Assembly (NCBI GenBank): GCA_028285495.1
Contig: JANQPB010000029.1
Location: 62,001-126,000 of the forward strand
Direction: 5' to 3'
DNA length: 64,000 bases
Origin: Acidimicrobiales bacterium
GTDB lineage: Bacteria; Actinomycetota; Acidimicrobiia; Acidimicrobiales; SZUA-35
The notes beneath the pieces are model-generated. The model saw only the letters and a list, made by a program, of their open reading frames with translations, did no database searches and was not told the origin of the DNA. Numbering within the stretch: position 1 is the first letter of the stretch; the number at the start of each line of letters is the position of its first letter. This document shows, in pieces, positions 49,485 through 60,492 of this stretch. A program made the position numbers and the translations under genes.

Positions 49485-50726
49485 TCAGCCGCTCGTGGTC
49501 CCCGGCTCGATGATCTCGAGGGCCGGAACGGCCCGTACGAGCTTGCCGCCCCACTCACCCACGCCGGCGAGCTGGGTCGAGATCTCGTTCATCAGGTTCC
49601 ACGGCAGCACCAGCACGTAGTCCGGTCTGCGGTCGAACAGCACCGCCTGGTCGACGATGGGCACATGGCTGCCGGGGAGGAACTGGCCCTGCTTGTGGGG
49701 GTTGGCGTCGACGACGAAGCCGATCCGGTCGGCGGTCACCCGACTGTAGTTCAACAGGGTGTTGCCCTTGGCCGCCGCCCCGTAGGCCGCCACCGCCTTG
49801 CCTTCGCCCTCGGCCCGGTCGAGGAAGGCCAGCAGGCCGTCGCGGATCTCGTCGACCCGGGCCTGGAACCCCTTGTAGTAGTCGACCGACGAGACGCCGT
49901 CGGCCTCCTCCCGGGCCAGCAGGTCGGTCACCGCCCGGGTGACCGACCGGGTGCCGGTGTCGAGCCGCTGGGCGTAGACCCGGAGGCTGCCCCCGTGGGT
50001 CGGGAGCTCCTCGATGTCGAATACCGACAGGCCGTTGCCCTCGAAGATCTGGCGGACGGCGGTCAGCGACAGGTACGAGTAGTGCTCGTGGTAGATGGTG
50101 TCGAACAGGCACTGCTCGACCAGCACGCCGAGGTGGGGGAACTCGAAGGTGGAGACGCCGTCGGGCTTGAGCAGGGCGGCGAAGCCACCGACGAAGTCGT
50201 TGATGTCGGGCACGTGGGCCAGGACGTTGTTGGCCGCCGTCAGGTCGGCGGACCGGCCCTCGCCCGCCAGGCGCTTGCCCAGCTCGACGCCGAAGAACTC
50301 CTCGACGATCTCGATGCCCTTGTCTCGGGCCGCCTTGGCGGTGCTGGCCGTCGGCTCGACGCCGTAGCAGGGGATGCCCGCCTCGACCACGTACTGGAGG
50401 AGGTAGCCGTCGTTGGCCGCGATCTCGACGACGCACGAGCTGGCGTCCAGCTCGAACCGCTCGACCATGGCCTGCACGTAGCTCCTGGAGTGCTCGAGCC
50501 ACGAGGTGGAGAACGACGAGAAGTAGGCGTAGTCCTCCTCGAACAGCTCGTCTGCGGCGGCGTAGTCCTCGGTCTGGACCAGCCAGCACTGCTCACACAC
50601 CAGCACCCGGAGCGGGTACTCGGCCTCGGGGCCGTCGAGCGACGTACGGTAGGCGTTGGACGGCGGTGAGCTGTCGAGATCGACGAAGACGATCGACAGC
50701 GGATGAGAACAGAAACGACACTGCAT
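49485..50726 (-). CDS. NovU/TylC-like sugar C-methyltransferase
   Basis: 413 residues from ATG 50726, with GGAGG about 14 bases upstream. The N-terminal zinc-binding part has CRFCSHPL and VLVCEQCWLVQTED. The SAM-binding domain has VVEIAANDGYLLQYVVEAG and PTASTAKAARDKGIEIV. The C-terminal domain has YGAAAKGNTLLNYSRV and VLVLPWNLMNEI. The family C-methylates nucleotide-bound keto-deoxysugars (e.g. TylC3, NovU). No dTDP-sugar or antibiotic genes accompany it, so it may modify a cell-surface glycan here. Start positions further upstream lie in shadow sequence. Confidence 0.85.
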   Translation of the reverse strand: MQCRFCSHPLSIVFVDLDSSPPSNAYRTSLDGPEAEYPLRVLVCEQCWLVQTEDYAAADELFEEDYAYFSSFSTSWLEHSRSYVQAMVERFELDASSCVVEIAANDGYLLQYVVEAGIPCYGVEPTASTAKAARDKGIEIVEEFFGVELGKRLAGEGRSADLTAANNVLAHVPDINDFVGGFAALLKPDGVSTFEFPHLGVLVEQCLFDTIYHEHYSYLSLTAVRQIFEGNGLSVFDIEELPTHGGSLRVYAQRLDTGTRSVTRAVTDLLAREEADGVSSVDYYKGFQARVDEIRDGLLAFLDRAEGEGKAVAAYGAAAKGNTLLNYSRVTADRIGFVVDANPHKQGQFLPGSHVPIVDQAVLFDRRPDYVLVLPWNLMNEISTQLAGVGEWGGKLVRAVPALEIIEPGTTSG

Positions 50727-50989
50727 TCGAACCCCGACCTCCACTCCGTGTGAGCACTGCGGTTCAGCGCCCCGGCCCGGCCCCGAGTCGGCCTGATCGG
50801 GCGCCATCGAGGCCTCCCGGGCGGAAGCGCTTGATCCCGAGTGGGACCCGCCGATGATAGCCGTGGGCGGCTGGACCCGGGCACGACACCGGCCGGCAGC
50901 CCCGCTACCGTACGAGGCGACGCGGTTCCAACGGTTCTGGGATCGGGCGGCGTCGAAACCGGACCGCCAGAACACGGGAACACGCGTCG

Positions 50990-51817
50990 ATGACATCTCC
51001 GAAACGAGCTCGGCGGCTACTGGCCGCCACGGCCGCCGCCGTCGTGCTGCTCGCCCCGCAGGCCGGTGCCGACATTCTCATCGAATTCGACCAGCTGATC
51101 TCCGGACCCGAGGGTTGGGTGCGGACGGTCGCCGAGGCCGACGTTCCGGCCGACCTGGTCGGCAACACCTGCCGGGTGTCGGTCATCGCCGAGAACCAGG
51201 CCTCGGTCCATCCGGGCAACGACCTGATCATCTCGACCGGCACGTCGCAGGCAGTCATCGTCGGTGTCGAGGACGAGGCCAACGGCGGCACGTCCGAGAC
51301 CTACGAGCTGGTCGTCGGTCCCACGATCGTGGTCCAGCTGCGGTTCGGGCCGGACGAGATCTCCAGCCTCGGCTTCGCCCTCTCGTTCGACTGCGAGCAG
51401 CCGGTGACGACCACCGCCCCGCCACCGTCGACCGTCACCACCGCCATCGACGGTGGCCAGCAGACGGCGACGAGCACGACGGCGCCGCCGACGAGCCTGG
51501 TCAGCACCTCGGTCACCAACTGCGTCGCCGGCAGCTCCTCAACGGCTGGCGCGGGCGGGGCCAACTCGGACGACGGGGCCGCCACCGCCGCCGGCTCGAC
51601 CGGTTCGGGGCCGACGACAGACGGCTCGACCGCCGACCCGACGTGCCCCGACACGCCGGCCAGCGACGGCAGCTCGACTGCGGCCACCGTCCCGCCGGCC
51701 ACGACGACCACAACGCTGCCGGTGACCACCTCGGCCCCGCAGGCCTCCTCGACGGCTCAGCTGCCGCTCGCCCCGCCGGCCAGCGCCATCGTGGCCGCCC
51801 CGGCCTACGCCGGCTGA
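50990..51817 (+). CDS. Secreted Thr/Ala-rich protein of unknown function
   Basis: 275 residues. A Sec signal peptide (about 1-29, RRLLAATAAAVVLLAPQAGA) is followed by a beta-rich domain of about 115 residues (ILIEFDQLISGPEGWVRTVAEAD, DLIISTGTSQAVIVG, TIVVQLRFGPDEISSLGFAL) and then a long low-complexity Thr/Ser/Ala/Pro tail to the end. No LPxTG or transmembrane anchor is seen. It is directly followed by an L,D-transpeptidase gene whose GTG comes one base after its stop, so they form an operon. A cell-wall or surface role is inferred. Confidence 0.65.
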   Translation: MTSPKRARRLLAATAAAVVLLAPQAGADILIEFDQLISGPEGWVRTVAEADVPADLVGNTCRVSVIAENQASVHPGNDLIISTGTSQAVIVGVEDEANGGTSETYELVVGPTIVVQLRFGPDEISSLGFALSFDCEQPVTTTAPPPSTVTTAIDGGQQTATSTTAPPTSLVSTSVTNCVAGSSSTAGAGGANSDDGAATAAGSTGSGPTTDGSTADPTCPDTPASDGSSTAATVPPATTTTTLPVTTSAPQASSTAQLPLAPPASAIVAAPAYAG

Positions 51818-52642
51818 GTGACGGCGATGGGGTCCCGTCCCCCCGGCCGCCACCGGCGGTCGGGCCCGGTCGTTGCCACCATCGCCACGCTCGTCGTCGG
51901 TGCGGTCGCATGTGCGCCCGATCCGGACCGCCCGCCGCCGGGAGCGCTGTCGTTCGACGCTCAGGTGACCTTCGGCGGCTCGTTCGACCAGGACGCAGAC
52001 CCGGACGAGCTCGAGGCACTCGGTGGGGTCATCGTCGGGCACGTCCTGGGGCCGTCGATCGTCGCCAACGAGGAGCCATCGGCCGACAGCCCGTCGGTGG
52101 CCGAGCTCGACAATCCGACCGACGTCGGCGGGCCGCTCGTCCTGCAACTGGTCGACGAGGAGGTGGCCGGGCTGTCGTCCGATGCCTGGGTCGAGGTGTA
52201 CCTGCCCGTTCGACCGAACGGCACCACCGGCTGGGTCCGTCTCGACGAGCTGTCGCTCAGCCGCAACCCGTTCCGGATCGAGATCGACACCGGCGACCAC
52301 CTGTTGGAGGTCTGGCGCGGCGATCGGCGGTGGCTGTCGACCACGGTGGCCATCGGCACCGGGGCGACGCCGACGCCGATCGGCGAGTTCTACATCATCG
52401 AGCTGCTCCAGCCGCCCGACCCCGGTGGGCTCTACGGCCCGTTCGCCTTCGGGCTCTCGGGGTTCAGCGAGACCCTGCAGTCGTTCGCCGGCGGTGACGG
52501 CGTCATCGGTATCCACGGCACCGACGAGCCGGAGGCGCTCGGCACCGACGTCAGCCACGGCTGCGTCCGGGTCCGCAACGACGTGATCACGGAGCTCGCC
52601 GGGATCATCCCGCTCGGCACACCGGTGGTCATCACCACCTGA
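51818..52642 (+). CDS. L,D-transpeptidase (YkuD), lipoprotein
   Basis: 274 residues from GTG 51818. The N-terminus GPVVATIATLVVGAVACAPD contains a plausible lipobox ending in Cys-37. The YkuD catalytic domain spans about 150-270: ATPTPIGEFYIIELLQPPD, IGIHGTDEP, then SHGCVRVRND with the catalytic Cys. The enzyme makes 3-3 peptidoglycan cross-links or attaches proteins. The motif His-x14-17-Ser-His-Gly-Cys is complete. Its partner upstream is the Thr-rich secreted protein, which could be a substrate, but this is not shown. Confidence 0.9.
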   Translation: MTAMGSRPPGRHRRSGPVVATIATLVVGAVACAPDPDRPPPGALSFDAQVTFGGSFDQDADPDELEALGGVIVGHVLGPSIVANEEPSADSPSVAELDNPTDVGGPLVLQLVDEEVAGLSSDAWVEVYLPVRPNGTTGWVRLDELSLSRNPFRIEIDTGDHLLEVWRGDRRWLSTTVAIGTGATPTPIGEFYIIELLQPPDPGGLYGPFAFGLSGFSETLQSFAGGDGVIGIHGTDEPEALGTDVSHGCVRVRNDVITELAGIIPLGTPVVITT

Positions 52643-52672
52643 GACCCCTCCGCCGTGGCCGCGGGCCCGGGC

Positions 52673-54358
<1,686 letters not shown>

Positions 54359-54459
54359 CCGGTGCAGGCTACCGCCGCCACCGGTCCCGGTGGCGGGCCG
54401 GGAGGCGAGCCGGTCGCGGCCGGTGGGCGCGGCTCGGGCGGAGCTGTCAGACTGCTCAC

Positions 54460-56046
54460 ATGGCCACGACCAACGGGTCCGATGGGGGCGGGCGACAGCC
54501 AAACGTGCTGTTCCTCTGCACCGACCAGCAACGAGCCGACCACGTCGGCTTCATGGGCAACGAGGTCGTGTCGACGCCGAACCTCGATGCGTTGGCCGCC
54601 GGCGGCACGGTGTTCGAGAACACCTGGGTGTCCAACCCGGTGTGCATGCCGAACCGGTCGACGATGATCACCGGTCGGCTCCCGTCCGCCCACGGCGTGC
54701 TGTTCAACGACCGGTCGCTCGACTGGGAGGCCAACACCTACCCCCGGATGCTGCGGGCCGCCGGCTACCGGACGGCCCTCATCGGCAAGTCGCACCTGCA
54801 GCACGGGATGAGCGCCGACACGGCGGTCCCGGCCCCGGGTGAGCCGGTCCGGTGGAGCGGTCGTCCGGAGGGGTGGGACACGCTGGAGCACGCCGAGCGC
54901 TATCGCCCCGACCACGCCGACCTGCCCGAGATCGACGACTTCTACGGCTTCGACCACGTCGAGTTCTCGATCGACCACGGGGCCAAGTTCTCCGGGCACC
55001 ATCTCCGCTGGGCGTTGGAGAAGGGCGGGCGGCTCGATGAGCTCGACGTGCCCTACGGGCCCGATGCCCCGGTGGCCAGGCGGGACGGCCCGTGGTGGCA
55101 GATCTACCAGCCGCCCTACGACGAGGAGCTGCACTCGACCAACTTCGTGGCCGAGCGGACCACGGCCTTCATCGAGCAGGCCTCGGCCCAGGGTCGCCCG
55201 TGGATGGTCAAGGCGTCGTTTCCCGACCCCCACCACCCGATGACCCCGCCAGGCCGCTGGTTCGACCGCCACCGACCGGAGGACATGGAGCTGCCGTCGA
55301 CCCTCGACGACCCGCTCACCGGCGCCCCCGAGCACCTCAGGCGATTCCAGCGGTTCACCCCGTTGAAGCAGCGCAACTTCGTGTCCCCGTGCGGCGCCAC
55401 CGATCCCGACATCGTCCGTCAGGCCATCGCCGCCACCTACGGCATGATCGAGCTGATCGACGACGCCGTCGGCCGCATCCTGGCCACCGTCGAGCGGGTC
55501 GGGGCCGGTGCCGACACGATCGTGGTCTTCACCTCGGACCACGGCGACATGATGGGCGAGCACGGCCTGCTGCTGAAGGGCTTCATGCACTACCGGGGAA
55601 CCCTCCAGGTCCCGCTGGTCATCAAGGCCCCCGGCCGGATGCCCGGGCGGACCGCGGCGCTGGCCTCGACGCTCGACCTGTGCCCGACGATCCTCGACCT
55701 GACCGGTGTCGCACCCTTCCAGGGCATCCAGGGCCGCACCCTCGTGCCCGTCCTGGCCGACCCGGCCGCCGTCGTCCGCCGCCACGTGCTGGTCGAGGAC
55801 GACTTCCCCCCGGCCGAGCAGATCGGCAGCTTCGTGCCGGCCAAGACCAGGACGGTGATCACCGACGACGCCCGCTACTCCCGGAACTCCAAGGGCGAGG
55901 AGCAGCTGTTCGATCTCCAGGCCGACCCGGACGAGTTGGCCGATCTCAGCGACCTCGACGACGGGCTCGGCCGGCGGATGCGGGACCTGATGATGGATGC
56001 CCTGATCGACGCCGACGACCTGGCCAGGGAGGCGCCGGTCGGCTGA
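54460..56046 (+). CDS. Sulfatase family hydrolase
   Basis: 528 residues. Type I sulfatase: metal ligands LFLCTDQQRADHVG (about residues 15-28), the formylglycine motif NPVCMPNRSTMITGRLP (CxPxR near 62), and the ends of the active site in GKSHLQ and VVFTSDHGDMMGEHG. The Cys needs a formylglycine-generating enzyme, none of which is in the window. The protein lacks a signal peptide, so it probably acts in the cytoplasm. The family includes sulfatases and phosphonate monoester hydrolases. Substrate not assignable. Confidence 0.88.
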   Translation: MATTNGSDGGGRQPNVLFLCTDQQRADHVGFMGNEVVSTPNLDALAAGGTVFENTWVSNPVCMPNRSTMITGRLPSAHGVLFNDRSLDWEANTYPRMLRAAGYRTALIGKSHLQHGMSADTAVPAPGEPVRWSGRPEGWDTLEHAERYRPDHADLPEIDDFYGFDHVEFSIDHGAKFSGHHLRWALEKGGRLDELDVPYGPDAPVARRDGPWWQIYQPPYDEELHSTNFVAERTTAFIEQASAQGRPWMVKASFPDPHHPMTPPGRWFDRHRPEDMELPSTLDDPLTGAPEHLRRFQRFTPLKQRNFVSPCGATDPDIVRQAIAATYGMIELIDDAVGRILATVERVGAGADTIVVFTSDHGDMMGEHGLLLKGFMHYRGTLQVPLVIKAPGRMPGRTAALASTLDLCPTILDLTGVAPFQGIQGRTLVPVLADPAAVVRRHVLVEDDFPPAEQIGSFVPAKTRTVITDDARYSRNSKGEEQLFDLQADPDELADLSDLDDGLGRRMRDLMMDALIDADDLAREAPVG

Positions 56047-56162
56047 GACCGAGGCTCGCCGCCGATCGGCGGCGACCGGATCCGAGGGCCACCCCGGCGC
56101 GTTCCGGTCGAACCGGCCGATTGGCGCGGCCCGCCGCCGGGGCCGTGATTAGGCTGACCGCC

Positions 56163-57836
56163 ATGTCCGATACCTCCACCGACATCTTCGACGTCAGCGA
56201 CCGGGCGGTCGATCGCCTGGCCGAGGACAACCCGATCCTCGCAACCGAGATGGGCATCGGAGGCCACGAGGACCGCTGGCCCGATCTCTCGCCAGACGGT
56301 CTCGGTCGGATGCGTCTGACGCTGAGCGAGATCCGTGGCGAGGCGCAGGCCTGCGACATCGCCGACGGGCGCGACGCCCTGGCCAAGCGGGTCCTGGTCG
56401 ACTACTGCGACGGCCACCTGGCGCTCCACGACGCCGGCTACCACCTCCAGGACCTCAACAACATCGTCTCGCCCCATCAGGAGCTGCGGTTCACGTTCGG
56501 CTCGATGGCGGCCGACACCGCCGATGACTGGGAGGCGGTCCTCCGTCGGCTCGAGACGATCGACCAGCCGCTGACCGGTTACCGCCAGAGCCTGGACGAG
56601 GGCCGACGGGGCGAGCTGGTGGCCAGCCGCCGACAGGTCGAGGCCGTCATCGAGCAGGGTCGGCTCACCGTCGGCGACGACTCGCCGTTCGACGAGCTGC
56701 GGACCCGGTTGGCTGCGGCCGAGCTCGACGACGCCGGGCTGGAGGCCAGGCTCGACGCCGCCATCGCCGGGGCCAAGCGGGCGTTCGCCGACTTCAACGA
56801 CTACCTCACCGGCACGTACCTGCCCTCGGCGGCCGAGGCCGACGCCGTCGGCGAGGACCGCTATCGCCTGGCCTCCGATATCTTCCTCGGCACCGACCTC
56901 GACCTCGTGGCCACGTACCGCTGGGGATGGGACGAGGTCGAGCGCCTGTGGTCGGCGATCCAGGAGGCGAGCGCCCGGATCGACCCCGACGTCGAGGTGT
57001 CCGAGGTGATCCGTCGCCTCAAGTTCGACCCGGCGTACGCGGTGTCCGACGTCGACGAGTTCGTCGAGCTGATGCGCGACCGGCAGATCCAGGCGCTCGA
57101 GGCGCTCGATGGCGTGCACTTCGACGTACCGACCGAGATCCGATCGGTCGCCGTGCAGGTCGAGCCGGCCGGCGGCGCGTCCGCCGCCCACTACGTCCCG
57201 CCGTCCGAGGACTTCTCCCGCCCCGGTTCGGTCTGGTACCCCGTCGCCGGCAAGACCCACTTCCCGCTGTTCCAGGAGGTCACCACCGCCTATCACGAGG
57301 GCTTCCCCGGCCACCACCTCCAGATGGGGGTGCAGCTGACCCAGGGTGACGCGCTGTCGCGGTTCCACAAGGTGGCCGTGTGGTACCCCGGCTCGGGTGA
57401 GGGCTGGGCGCTGTACGCCGAGCACCTGATGGGGGAGCTCGGCTACCTCGAGCGGCCCGAGTTCGAGATCGGGCTGCTGTCGAGCCAGCTGCTGCGGGCC
57501 TGCCGGGTGGCCTTCGACATCGGCGCCCACCTCGACCTGGCGATCCCCGACGACGTGACGTTCCACCCCGGTGAGCGCTGGACCTACGACCTCGGCGTCG
57601 AGCTGCTGGTCGATCGGGCGCTCTCGGCGGTCGACGACGCCGAATCGGAGGTCACGCGCTACCTCGGCTGGCCCGGTCAGGCCATTTCCTACAAGGTGGG
57701 TGAACAGGCGATCCTCGACCTGCGGGCCGAGGCCGAGGCCGCCGGTGGATTCGACCCGAAGGCGTTCCACGCCCGGGTGCTCGAGATCGGCTCGGTCGGC
57801 CTCGACCTCCTGCGCGAGCACGTCCGGGCCTCGTAG
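56163..57836 (+). CDS. DUF885 family putative metallopeptidase
   Basis: 557 residues. TAGGCT at 56150-56155 lies 7 bases before ATG 56163 (leaderless pattern). The family has a HExxH-like zinc motif, here YHEGFPGHHLQMG (near residue 380), and a downstream glutamate in GEGWALYAEHLMGELG. N-terminal two-thirds are helical (SDRAVDRLAEDNPILATEMGI, HQELRFTFGSMA). DUF885 proteins are thermolysin-related peptidases of unclear substrate. No signal peptide is visible. A long open frame continues upstream through the sulfatase gene but is shadow. Confidence 0.88.
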   Translation: MSDTSTDIFDVSDRAVDRLAEDNPILATEMGIGGHEDRWPDLSPDGLGRMRLTLSEIRGEAQACDIADGRDALAKRVLVDYCDGHLALHDAGYHLQDLNNIVSPHQELRFTFGSMAADTADDWEAVLRRLETIDQPLTGYRQSLDEGRRGELVASRRQVEAVIEQGRLTVGDDSPFDELRTRLAAAELDDAGLEARLDAAIAGAKRAFADFNDYLTGTYLPSAAEADAVGEDRYRLASDIFLGTDLDLVATYRWGWDEVERLWSAIQEASARIDPDVEVSEVIRRLKFDPAYAVSDVDEFVELMRDRQIQALEALDGVHFDVPTEIRSVAVQVEPAGGASAAHYVPPSEDFSRPGSVWYPVAGKTHFPLFQEVTTAYHEGFPGHHLQMGVQLTQGDALSRFHKVAVWYPGSGEGWALYAEHLMGELGYLERPEFEIGLLSSQLLRACRVAFDIGAHLDLAIPDDVTFHPGERWTYDLGVELLVDRALSAVDDAESEVTRYLGWPGQAISYKVGEQAILDLRAEAEAAGGFDPKAFHARVLEIGSVGLDLLREHVRAS

Positions 57837-57861
57837 CCGGGGCCCCGGCCGGGCCCGACGC

Positions 57862-58968
57862 TCAGCTCGACGCGTCCGCGAGGTCGACCGCGGCCCTGAG
57901 GTCGGCGGTCAGATCGGCCAACGACGAGTTGGCGTTGAGCCCGCTGGTGCTTGGCATCAGGTAGACCGGCCGGCCGCCGAGGGGCGCCGGCTGCGGCCCG
58001 GCCGTCGCCGTGCGGTCGATGGCGGCCCGCCAGCCGGCCAGCCCGACGAAGCAGACCGCCCCCGGTTCGAGCCAGCGGACCAGGTGCTCAACCCGGTCGA
58101 TGCCGTCCCGATACTCGGCGGTGGTCAATTCGTCGGCCCGGCGGGTCACCCGCTTGACGAGGTCGGTCAGCCCGATGCCGTGCTCGGCCAACGCCTCGAC
58201 GGGGCGCCGGTCGAGCCGCTCGGGGATGAGCCCGGCTGCGGTGGCCGCCGGCCAGAACCGGTTGCCCGGGCGAGCGAAGGCGACGCCGGCGTCGGCCGCA
58301 GCCGGGCTCGGGTTGAGCCCGCAGATCAGCAGGCGCATGCCGGGGCCCACCGTGTCGGCCAGGTTCCGGATCCGGCGGAGCCGGAGCCCGAGCTCCCAGG
58401 GCCGATCGCCCGTCGCCGCGGCCCGGCGCTCGGTTGCGTCCGTCGACTCGATCTCGAAGCCGGCCCCGATGCAGAGCTGCTCGAACTCGCCGGGTGACCA
58501 CGTCGAGAACAGCCGGCCGGCGAACCGGCCCCCGGCCCGGAGGTCCCGCCCGGTCCGCTGGCCGAGGACCCGAACGAACGCCGGGGCGTCGAGGGCGAGG
58601 GCCCGGTGGAGCTCGCCGAGGGCGAGCGGCACCCCGGTTCTCGGCAGGTGCAGCAGCACCCGGTTGGCCACGGCGCCGCCGAGACCGCCGCCCGCCACCG
58701 GGAGCCGTTCGGCCGCCGCCCGGATCCGGGCCACGTCGGGGACCCGCTCGCCGACCAGGTCGAGCATGGCCGCCGACACGTCGAGGGCGAGCCGGGGCGG
58801 TCGAAGGCCGTCGAGGCTCCAGCCCGGCCCGCAGCCGATGTCGAGCGCCGGTCCCGGCCGCCGCTTGGCGTCGACCCACGACACGTGTTCGCCGTCCTGG
58901 GGCCGGCGAGCCGCCGCCCAACGTTCGGCCTCGGCCTCGTAGACCTCGACGGTCGCACGGTCGGGCAT
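57862..58968 (-). CDS. Methyltransferase / Mug-type DNA glycosylase fusion
   Basis: 368 residues, ATG 58968 with TAACGT 6 bases upstream. Residues 1-195 are a class I SAM methyltransferase (ALDIGCGPGWSLDG, LALDVSAAMLDLV, LGELHRALALDAPAFVRVLG). From about residue 210 a uracil/thymine-mismatch glycosylase of the Mug/TDG family begins: LLICGLNPSPAAADAG, FARPGNRFWPA, then YLMPSTSGLNAN near the end. Both halves look complete, with one start and no internal stop. The glycosylase could remove mismatched or modified bases; the methyltransferase substrate is unknown. The pairing suggests base methylation linked to repair. Confidence 0.85.
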   Translation of the reverse strand: MPDRATVEVYEAEAERWAAARRPQDGEHVSWVDAKRRPGPALDIGCGPGWSLDGLRPPRLALDVSAAMLDLVGERVPDVARIRAAAERLPVAGGGLGGAVANRVLLHLPRTGVPLALGELHRALALDAPAFVRVLGQRTGRDLRAGGRFAGRLFSTWSPGEFEQLCIGAGFEIESTDATERRAAATGDRPWELGLRLRRIRNLADTVGPGMRLLICGLNPSPAAADAGVAFARPGNRFWPAATAAGLIPERLDRRPVEALAEHGIGLTDLVKRVTRRADELTTAEYRDGIDRVEHLVRWLEPGAVCFVGLAGWRAAIDRTATAGPQPAPLGGRPVYLMPSTSGLNANSSLADLTADLRAAVDLADASS

Positions 58969-59147
58969 GGCGCAACGTTAGGCGGACCATCGCCTCGCCC
59001 GAGCCTCGTCGCCGGTTCCGCCCGTTCGGCCGACCTCGGCGGTCTCGTCGCCCGGAGCCGGCGCCGACCGCGGGTTGCCCCCGAATTCCGCCGACGGTGT
59101 CGATCGGGCCGGCTAGCGTTGCTGCCGGGCGACATCGAGGGGGGCCG

Positions 59148-60485
59148 ATGGGCCGATCGACCGAACGACCGCACACGTACGACCCGGCGGTGCTCGAGCA
59201 GCACCCCGCGTTCGCGATCGCCGAACCGGCACCGGACCTGGTCGAACGGGTGGTGGCGGCCGGGTGGCCCGCCGGCCTGCTCGATCGGGTCCTGGCCCTT
59301 CGTCGCGACCGGGGTGAGATCGACCGGTGGCTCGACACCGGCTTCCCGACGCCGGACATGCTGGCCAGCTGGGTCGAGACCCAGGAACTGCTGCTCAACT
59401 CGCCGCTGGTCGCGCGCCAGGCGACCTGGGAGGACGACGACCTCCTCGTCGACCTGTGCGCCAACGCCCCCGAGACGGTCGGCGAGTGGACGGTGACCGT
59501 CGAGCGGGGCCCGAACCCGTACGCCCAGTTCCGGCTCCAGGAGCACCCGAACGTCATCCTCCTCGAGGACCGCCGGGTGGCGCTCGGTATGGCCGCCCAC
59601 TCGGTGCGGAACTCGCTCATCGGTGGCGAGCGGATCTCGGTCCACCACATGTCGGGGTGGCGGGTCCGCGAGGGCTTCCGGGGCATGGGGCTGTCGCGGA
59701 TGCTGCAGTTCGCCGCCGGCCCCGGCGCCAGCTGGTTCGGCCTCGTCACCTATTACTTCGTGCGATCGGGCAACGCGGCGGCCGGCTGGATCTCCAAGGT
59801 CAACGCCGACCTGGCCGACCGCCCCGATGGCTGGGCGGTCGAGACCGGGGCCGACACGGTCTCGGTGGTTTCGCTCACCGCCGTCGACCGGGGCGTCCGC
59901 TCCGAGCGGGTGCGAGCGGCGACGGTGGACGACCTCGAGCGCTGCCTGGCGCTGATCAACCGGACCCATGACGGCCTCGACCTGTTCCGGCCCTACAGCG
60001 TCGACGATCTCGACATCCGCATGAGCGACCCATCGTGGGGCCCGAAGCCGGCGTTCTACCCGGCCGTGTACGGCCTGGCCGACTACCGGGTGCTCGAGAT
60101 CGACGGTGAGATCGTCGCCTGCGCCGGCCTGTGGGACCGGGGACGGGACCTCCGCGAGATCTGGCACCGCCCCGACGACGAGGACCGAGCCGGCGACGGC
60201 CAGACGGTCGTCCTCGACCCGACGGCGCTGATGGACTTCGGGTTCGCCAGCGGCCACGACGCAGCGATGGGCGAGCTGCTGTCCCACCTGCTGGCCGAGA
60301 CCGCCGACCTCGGTCGGTCCGGGTTGCTCGCCGCACTCCAGTTCCAGCCCGAGGTGCTGGAGGCGTGCGCCGACCTCGGCCCCCTGGTCGAGACCAGGAG
60401 CCTGCACACCAACCCGTTCACCTCACCCGAGCTGCGGGTCGAGTGCTCGATCGAGCGGCCCTACATCGACCTCGCCTACTGGTAG
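59148..60485 (+). CDS. GNAT-like acetyltransferase family protein
   Basis: 445 residues from ATG 59148, with GAGGGGGG directly upstream and a TAGCGT box 28-33 bases before it. The central region HHMSGWRVREGFRGMGLSRMLQFAA is a GNAT acetyl-CoA site (R-x-x-G-x-G/A). A second GNAT-like half may lie at about 250-440 (SERVRAATVDDLERCLALINRTHDGLDLF, YRVLEIDGEIVACAGLWDRG), so the protein is probably a tandem. The N-terminal 100 residues have no recognised domain. Acceptor unknown. The ABC exporter gene starts 7 bases after its stop. Confidence 0.75.
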   Translation: MGRSTERPHTYDPAVLEQHPAFAIAEPAPDLVERVVAAGWPAGLLDRVLALRRDRGEIDRWLDTGFPTPDMLASWVETQELLLNSPLVARQATWEDDDLLVDLCANAPETVGEWTVTVERGPNPYAQFRLQEHPNVILLEDRRVALGMAAHSVRNSLIGGERISVHHMSGWRVREGFRGMGLSRMLQFAAGPGASWFGLVTYYFVRSGNAAAGWISKVNADLADRPDGWAVETGADTVSVVSLTAVDRGVRSERVRAATVDDLERCLALINRTHDGLDLFRPYSVDDLDIRMSDPSWGPKPAFYPAVYGLADYRVLEIDGEIVACAGLWDRGRDLREIWHRPDDEDRAGDGQTVVLDPTALMDFGFASGHDAAMGELLSHLLAETADLGRSGLLAALQFQPEVLEACADLGPLVETRSLHTNPFTSPELRVECSIERPYIDLAYW

Positions 60486-60492
60486 GTCGACG

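Noticed and set aside
58326..60407. A 693-codon open frame on the minus strand antisense to the acetyltransferase gene.
   Set aside because: Shadow composition; the plus-strand gene has recognisable GNAT motifs and a ribosome site.
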